This document shows, piece after piece, positions 31,246 to 34,993 of a stretch of DNA of 34,993 nucleotides; position 1 is the stretch's first letter; every line of letters starts with the position of its first letter. The position numbers and the translations under genes are program-made. The notes beneath the pieces were generated by a model. The model was not told where the DNA came from, made no database searches, and saw only the letters and a list, made by a program, of their open reading frames with translations. Source of the DNA: Sphingomonas sp. PAMC 26605 (lineage in GTDB: Bacteria > Pseudomonadota > Alphaproteobacteria > Sphingomonadales > Sphingomonadaceae); assembly GCF_000241485.1 (NCBI RefSeq), contig NZ_JH584244.1, positions 26,625-61,617 on the forward strand, given 5' to 3'.

Positions 31246-32444
31246 GCCGCTAACGACGAACGGACGAGAGACATGTCGAGGGGGCCAGGTTCGTCCCAAC
31301 GGCCCTCTGGCCTAATCGCCATCATCGGGTCGATCCCGAACCGGATTTCGAGCGGATCCGCGGTCAACTCTGCAACGATCTCGACATATTCCACGTCTGA
31401 GAACCAGAAAGGCGGGCGTGCCGGGATGACATCGAAACCTAGGCGCTGCCAAAATCCGACGAGATCCGAACGCGAATGCCCGTAGATCCGGCGGAAGCCT
31501 TTCCGCGCGCAGTGAGCCAGAGCCGCTTCGACCAACGGGCGCGAGAGACTCCGGCTTCGATATTCGCGACGAATGGCAAGGCGCTCGAGCTTCGCAAATT
31601 CGCCAAAGTAGCGGATGCGGATACAAGCAGCCGGATCATCGCCGACGTAAGCCAGAAGCTGTGTCGCGCAAAAATCGTTGCCGTCGAACTCTTCCTCGTA
31701 AGGGCATGCCTGTTCAGCTTGAAAGGTGGCGGAGCGGACCGAGAAGACCTTGGCCATGTCCTCGATCGAGCGGGCGACGCCGACGTGCACATGCCCCCGA
31801 CGTGCCCGTTCAATGTTCCGGGCGATATCGATCGGCACGGCACTGTCCGGGCATGCCGCGACCAGATGAGCGGGGGCGCCGGGGAACATCTCTTGGGCAG
31901 GACGGAAACCGACCGCACGTTGGATGTTCGCTGAGGCATCTGTCGCTCCGTACGAGAAGATGGCGCAGCCTTCTGGGCAAAGTTCACGGAAAAGCTGCGC
32001 GATCGGCTCGAACATACGGGTCAGCAGTCTTGGCGCGACGATCAGCCAGATAGCGATCGCCGACGGTTTTTCTCCAGCCGAGCAAATCCAGGCCGGGTCA
32101 GGCTTACTTCCATCGTATCGGCCGGTCATTAGCGCCCATGCTCCGTACGCATTAAGCGGCAGGTAGGCGAAGAGGCCTGCGGTGCCGCTTTGGCCGGGCA
32201 CGGTTACGGATCGGACGATATCCGGGTTTTTTTCGAGCATTCGGGCGACCTGGACCGGGTCCGCCAGCGGAAGCAGATCGCGCACGTTATCGATCATCTT
32301 TATGGTGCTGCCGGGGAGGAGGCGCTGCAGCCGGACTTGGCGACGGTGATTACGCGCGATGAGCGTATCCATCCGCTCATCGAAGCAACCATCCCAGAAA
32401 TAGGCCGGTTGGGAGCCTATCGGATTGCCAACTTCTTGAAACAT
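31242..32444 (-). CDS. Two-domain GNAT-type acyltransferase
   Basis: 400 residues from the ATG at 32444, preferred because GAGGGA lies 7 nt upstream; an ATG at 32297 (351 residues, MIDNVRDLL) is the alternative and leaves more room for the divergent promoter. The C-terminal half is a GNAT domain: FAKLERLAIRREYRSRSLSR, PLVEAALAHCARKGFRRIYG, SRSDLVGFWQRLGFDVI. The N-terminal half also looks GNAT-like (AIAIWLIVAPRLLTRMFEPI, CAIFSYGATDASANIQRAVG). The substrate is unknown. Translational coupling to an XRE repressor and position beside a virB operon suggest a sensor or signal-making role in transfer control (inference). Confidence 0.75.
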   Translation of the reverse strand: MFQEVGNPIGSQPAYFWDGCFDERMDTLIARNHRRQVRLQRLLPGSTIKMIDNVRDLLPLADPVQVARMLEKNPDIVRSVTVPGQSGTAGLFAYLPLNAYGAWALMTGRYDGSKPDPAWICSAGEKPSAIAIWLIVAPRLLTRMFEPIAQLFRELCPEGCAIFSYGATDASANIQRAVGFRPAQEMFPGAPAHLVAACPDSAVPIDIARNIERARRGHVHVGVARSIEDMAKVFSVRSATFQAEQACPYEEEFDGNDFCATQLLAYVGDDPAACIRIRYFGEFAKLERLAIRREYRSRSLSRPLVEAALAHCARKGFRRIYGHSRSDLVGFWQRLGFDVIPARPPFWFSDVEYVEIVAELTADPLEIRFGIDPMMAIRPEGRWDEPGPLDMSLVRSSLAA

Positions 32445-32537
32445 TTGATATCCCTCGCGCGGCGTCGTTGTGGGAGGGTGATATTGCGAAAGCGGCCGGG
32501 CGGCAGGATCACAAAAGTTGCACCACCTGTTCCAGGG

Positions 32538-33548
32538 GTGAACACTGAACAGCAGGGCGAGTTCGCCGACCTAGAATGGGACGACGTGAGGTTGTTCCGT
32601 GCCATCCAGCGCTTGGGCAGTATGCGGAAGGTCGCTTCAGATTACGGCGTCGTGGTGAACACGATCCGTCGGAGAATAAAGCACGTAGAGTCAAGGCTCG
32701 GCCTGCATCTGGCACATCGTAGTGCCAACGGGATCGTGCTGACCGAAGACGGAGAGAAGCTTCTTCGAATTGGTCAGGCGATGAGCGACGCCGCGGAATG
32801 GGATGTCTCGGATGGCACCAAAGACGTTCTCTTAAGGCCGGGACAGATCACTATAGCCTGTACCGAGGGTATCGGAACGCTGTGGCTGACGCCGAGAATG
32901 CCGCGGTTACAGGCCGTTCTGCCGAACATGACCATTGGCTTAGATTTCGACTACGACCTTACCCGTGACCGAACGCGCGCGGCTGACATCTGGCTGACGT
33001 ACGAACAGCCAGCTGAGGTGAATCTCATTACGTCGAAATTGGCTACCGTTCATTTCGCTGTATATGCCAGCAAGAGCTACATCCAACGGCACGGCGTCCC
33101 ATCAACCGTGGACTCGCTCAAAGACCATCGGATCGTGGAGCATGTCGGCCCTGGCGTTCGCTCGGAGCAACTTGATTTTCTGATCGGCACTGAACGCCCT
33201 CAAGGGTTCATCGCAATGCGAACCAACTCTTCGCTATCTCAGCTTTGGTCGGTCACAAAGGGTATTGGTATCGGTGCCCTGCCTACCTTCGTTAGCGAAA
33301 TTACAAGCGCTGCGGTTCCGGTGCCTCCAGAACTGCGGATACGACGAGAACTTCGTCTCGTCTATCGATCCAAAGCAAAGCCATCCCCAGCCATTTTGGC
33401 AACAGTGAAATGGCTTCGTGAGTGTTTTGATCGTGCAACCCATCCCTGTTTCGCCGATACCTATATCGATCCGAAGACCTTTCTCCGGGATTATAGCGAG
33501 ACCAACATTGTGAATATATTCCCGACCCCCTTCGACGAGATCAAATGA
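32538..33548 (+). CDS. LysR-family transcriptional regulator
   Basis: About 336 residues from the GTG at 32538. The frame is open much further 5' but the HTH begins at EWDDVRLFRAIQRLGSMRKV, ASDYGVVVNTIRRRIKHVES, RLGLHLAHRSANGIVLTEDG, so a start just before it is expected; a GTG at 32478 and a TTG at 32484 (GGGAGG ahead) are alternatives. The rest is a LysR substrate-binding domain (ITIACTEGIGTLWLTPRMPR, IGIGALPTFVSEI). The recognition helix departs from the usual pattern (NTIRRRIKHVE), but the family is clear. Divergent to the GNAT-XRE pair, which it may control. Confidence 0.85.
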   Translation: MNTEQQGEFADLEWDDVRLFRAIQRLGSMRKVASDYGVVVNTIRRRIKHVESRLGLHLAHRSANGIVLTEDGEKLLRIGQAMSDAAEWDVSDGTKDVLLRPGQITIACTEGIGTLWLTPRMPRLQAVLPNMTIGLDFDYDLTRDRTRAADIWLTYEQPAEVNLITSKLATVHFAVYASKSYIQRHGVPSTVDSLKDHRIVEHVGPGVRSEQLDFLIGTERPQGFIAMRTNSSLSQLWSVTKGIGIGALPTFVSEITSAAVPVPPELRIRRELRLVYRSKAKPSPAILATVKWLRECFDRATHPCFADTYIDPKTFLRDYSETNIVNIFPTPFDEIK

Positions 33549-33562
33549 CGACGCCTAAGGAA

Positions 33563-33832
33563 TCATACCCCTTTAGCCTCGGCCGACTCGTCAGAAGGAC
33601 GCAATAAATCCCAGATATCCATACCTAACGCTGCCGAGAGCTTTATCATCATGTCTAGCGTCGGGTTAGCACGGCCCCGCTCTATCGATGACAGGTATCC
33701 GATCCCGATACCCGTACGCTTGTAGATGTCGGTCTGAGTAAGCCCAAGCGCCTTCCGTCGCGCCTTGACGCGCGCTCCGAAGGCGAGCGCGGCCGGCTGA
33801 ATAATCTCCTCCAGATGGAGTCTCATCGTCAT
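33563..33832 (-). CDS. XRE-family regulator (short, Cro/CI-type)
   Basis: 89 residues. The HTH is FGARVKARRKALGLTQTDIY, KRTGIGIGYLSSIERGRANP, TLDMMIKLSAALGMDIWDLL (about residues 18-77), very close to the classical XRE pattern with ERGRANPTL. It converges on the LysR gene, ending 14 nt behind it. No second domain, so ligand-free repression or dimerisation alone is expected. Target unknown; the space in front of it (33833-34319) may hold its own operator. Confidence 0.85.
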   Translation of the reverse strand: MTMRLHLEEIIQPAALAFGARVKARRKALGLTQTDIYKRTGIGIGYLSSIERGRANPTLDMMIKLSAALGMDIWDLLRPSDESAEAKGV

Positions 33833-34319
33833 TTAGAGATGTCTCGTCCCGGCTCGATTACGGCCACAGGTCTGTGTCCATTCTGTGACACCTTAGCCGA
33901 GGCCGAACCAAAACCCAAGAACGCTAAAAACCGCAGCAAAGGTCTGCGCGCCCGTCCGCACCCCCGCGCTACATACCGAATTTTTTCGGAGCGGATCGTC
34001 TGACACCCAGCCGCGCACCACCTGAATGCCAAGATAGTGATCAAGCGTCGATACGAGAGCGTAACAAGATAAGGTAATCGTAATTTTACTGTTTTATCAG
34101 GGTTTAGACCTGTTCGACAGCGTGTGTAAGTTCCATAACTTGACCCTGATTGAACGTCGCCAGTGTATCAGATTGAATGCTTTCCCGGGGTATACCCTAA
34201 ACGACGCTACGAATGGTTAGGGTGCGACTTCGGCCAAGCGCTGAGCATTACGGCGATATCAAAGGCTTGCAATATGGCTCCAATCAGCAAAACTTGGGTA
34301 TCGGGATAATTGGACGGAA
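33833..34319. promoter_or_regulatory. Regulatory region between the XRE and LacI-type genes
   Basis: About 490 nt with no convincing gene. It holds ATCAGGGT (34096-34103) and ACCCTGAT (34143-34150), a perfect 8-bp inverted pair 39 nt apart; the palindrome GGGTATACCC (34188-34197); and a CCGAA-TTTT-TTCGG hairpin near 33979. These are plausible operator sites for the flanking regulators. The stretch is more AT-rich from about 34070 on. Confidence 0.45.
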
Positions 34320-34868
34320 ATGACCGGCATGAAATTTAAACGAGCGACGATTCGAGATGTCTCGATGCATGCAGGTGCGTCGATCGCATCGGTCTCGCGC
34401 GTAGTCTCGGGCAAGGGCTTAGTTTCACCAGACTTATCGTTAAGAATACGCAAATCGGTGACCGCCCTTGGTTATACACCTCATGCGTATGCCCAAGCGC
34501 TCGGACGCGGCTCGTCGAACACGATTTTAGTTGTATCGCTTGTGGACTCTGATGCGATTGGTGGACCTATACTACACGCACTTGCAAGGGAGATTGATAA
34601 AAGGGGATATGTATCAAGTATAAAGGTAGAATATCTAAGCTTTACCGTGACAGAAGCCAATGAAAAATATTTCATAAATCAAGGCGACGAGATAAATAAA
34701 ATACTTATTTCACACGAGAAACTTCCATATAAAATAATAGAACGTAGTGTAATCATTATTTTAGATTCAACCGATGACGATCAAATCGTGGAGGTTGCGG
34801 TAACATCGATCAACCACGCGATTTCATCGCCCTCGATATTAACCAGGATCGTGATTCAGGATCGATAA
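34320..34868 (+). CDS. Short LacI-type regulator, probably truncated
   Basis: 182 residues. The LacI HTH and hinge are clear: KRATIRDVSMHAGASIASVS, RVVSGKGLVSPDLSLRIRKS, VTALGYTPHAYAQALGRGSS (residues about 6-66). The following effector domain starts normally (NTILVVSLVDSDAIGGPILH) but is only about 115 residues, whereas the family has about 270, and ends SPSILTRIVIQDR. From roughly 34560 the DNA is far poorer in GC than the HTH part (hand counts 18 of 60 at 34621-34680 versus 34 of 60 at 34381-34440). It looks like a DNA-binding domain joined to foreign or decayed sequence; a functional short repressor remains possible. Confidence 0.7.
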   Translation: MTGMKFKRATIRDVSMHAGASIASVSRVVSGKGLVSPDLSLRIRKSVTALGYTPHAYAQALGRGSSNTILVVSLVDSDAIGGPILHALAREIDKRGYVSSIKVEYLSFTVTEANEKYFINQGDEINKILISHEKLPYKIIERSVIIILDSTDDDQIVEVAVTSINHAISSPSILTRIVIQDR

Positions 34869-34987
34869 TATAATTCTGGTATTACTGGGCACTGCGATAG
34901 GCAATTTTCGTCACTGCTTTGTAACCCGGCGGAAAATTGAGCGCAGATCTTTCCGGAAGCATCAGCTTATCAGAAGGAGCGGCCTGT

Positions 34988-34993
34988 ATGAGC
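34988..34993 (+). CDS. Start of a further gene at the window edge
   Basis: ATG-AGC at the very end is preceded by AGAAGGAGCGG, a strong Shine-Dalgarno with about 8-nt spacing. Only two codons are visible, so nothing can be said of the product. Confidence 0.35.

Noticed and set aside
1..34993. CRISPR arrays, insertion sequences, tRNA or rRNA genes
   Set aside because: I looked for regularly spaced repeats, transposase motifs and cloverleaf-like sequence and saw none. The only resolvase-like gene lacks catalytic residues.

Overview
The window looks like high-GC alphaproteobacterial DNA, most likely from a sphingomonad or close relative. The evidence is a MucR/Ros-family regulator, an alphaproteobacterial VirB/VirD4 conjugation system with a VirD2-like relaxase, and the codon usage. 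No integrase, replication initiator, partition gene, tRNA or rRNA was found, so the sequence does not show whether the conjugative part is an integrated element or a plasmid.

Left part (1-8,950). Positions 361-4449 hold a complete divergent cluster related to the E. coli yjfIJKLMC/ygiB genes: DUF1190 lipoprotein, DUF350 membrane protein and DUF2491 protein on the minus strand; DUF2170 protein, PspA/IM30-like coiled coil and a glutathionylspermidine-synthase-like ATP-grasp enzyme on the plus strand. This is a known envelope-stress type neighbourhood. It is followed by a MucR-family protein lacking the usual zinc ligands, a GNAT acetyltransferase, two membrane proteins of unknown function, and two visibly damaged genes: a secreted protein with a stop codon right after its signal peptide, and an ECF sigma factor with an in-frame TAG.

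Conjugation region (8,953-30,164). A small TraC-like gene diverges from a mobilisation operon: tandem RHH-MobC protein, MOB_P relaxase and a coiled-coil protein. Between them lies a candidate oriT, with a T-border-like TGGCAGGATAT and an adjacent 19-bp imperfect inverted repeat. A stretch rich in inverted repeats follows, then a VbhA/VbhT-like Fic toxin-antitoxin pair. Convergent to these runs a long tightly packed minus-strand operon, in transcription order: VirB1-like/M15 peptidase fusion, TrbM-like Cys-rich protein, VirB1, LPD7-domain protein, VirB2, B3, B4, B5, EexN-like lipoprotein, B6, VirB7-like lipoprotein, B8, B9, B10, B11, VirD4 and a membrane protein of unknown function. It encodes the mating channel, entry exclusion and coupling protein for the relaxosome specified by the mobilisation operon.

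Right part (30,165-34,993). This looks like the control block: a resolvase-like protein without catalytic residues, an XRE repressor translationally coupled to a two-domain GNAT protein, a LysR regulator, a second XRE repressor and a short LacI-type regulator with a sharp internal change in base composition. The most novel candidates are a VirB1-like/M15 fusion heading the operon; a PVRQI(D/E)...ER C-terminus shared by the Fic protein and the LPD7 protein (possible common secretion signal); the virB5-like tail of the exclusion lipoprotein inside an AT-rich eex-virB6 patch; and the GNAT/XRE/LysR/dead-resolvase block.
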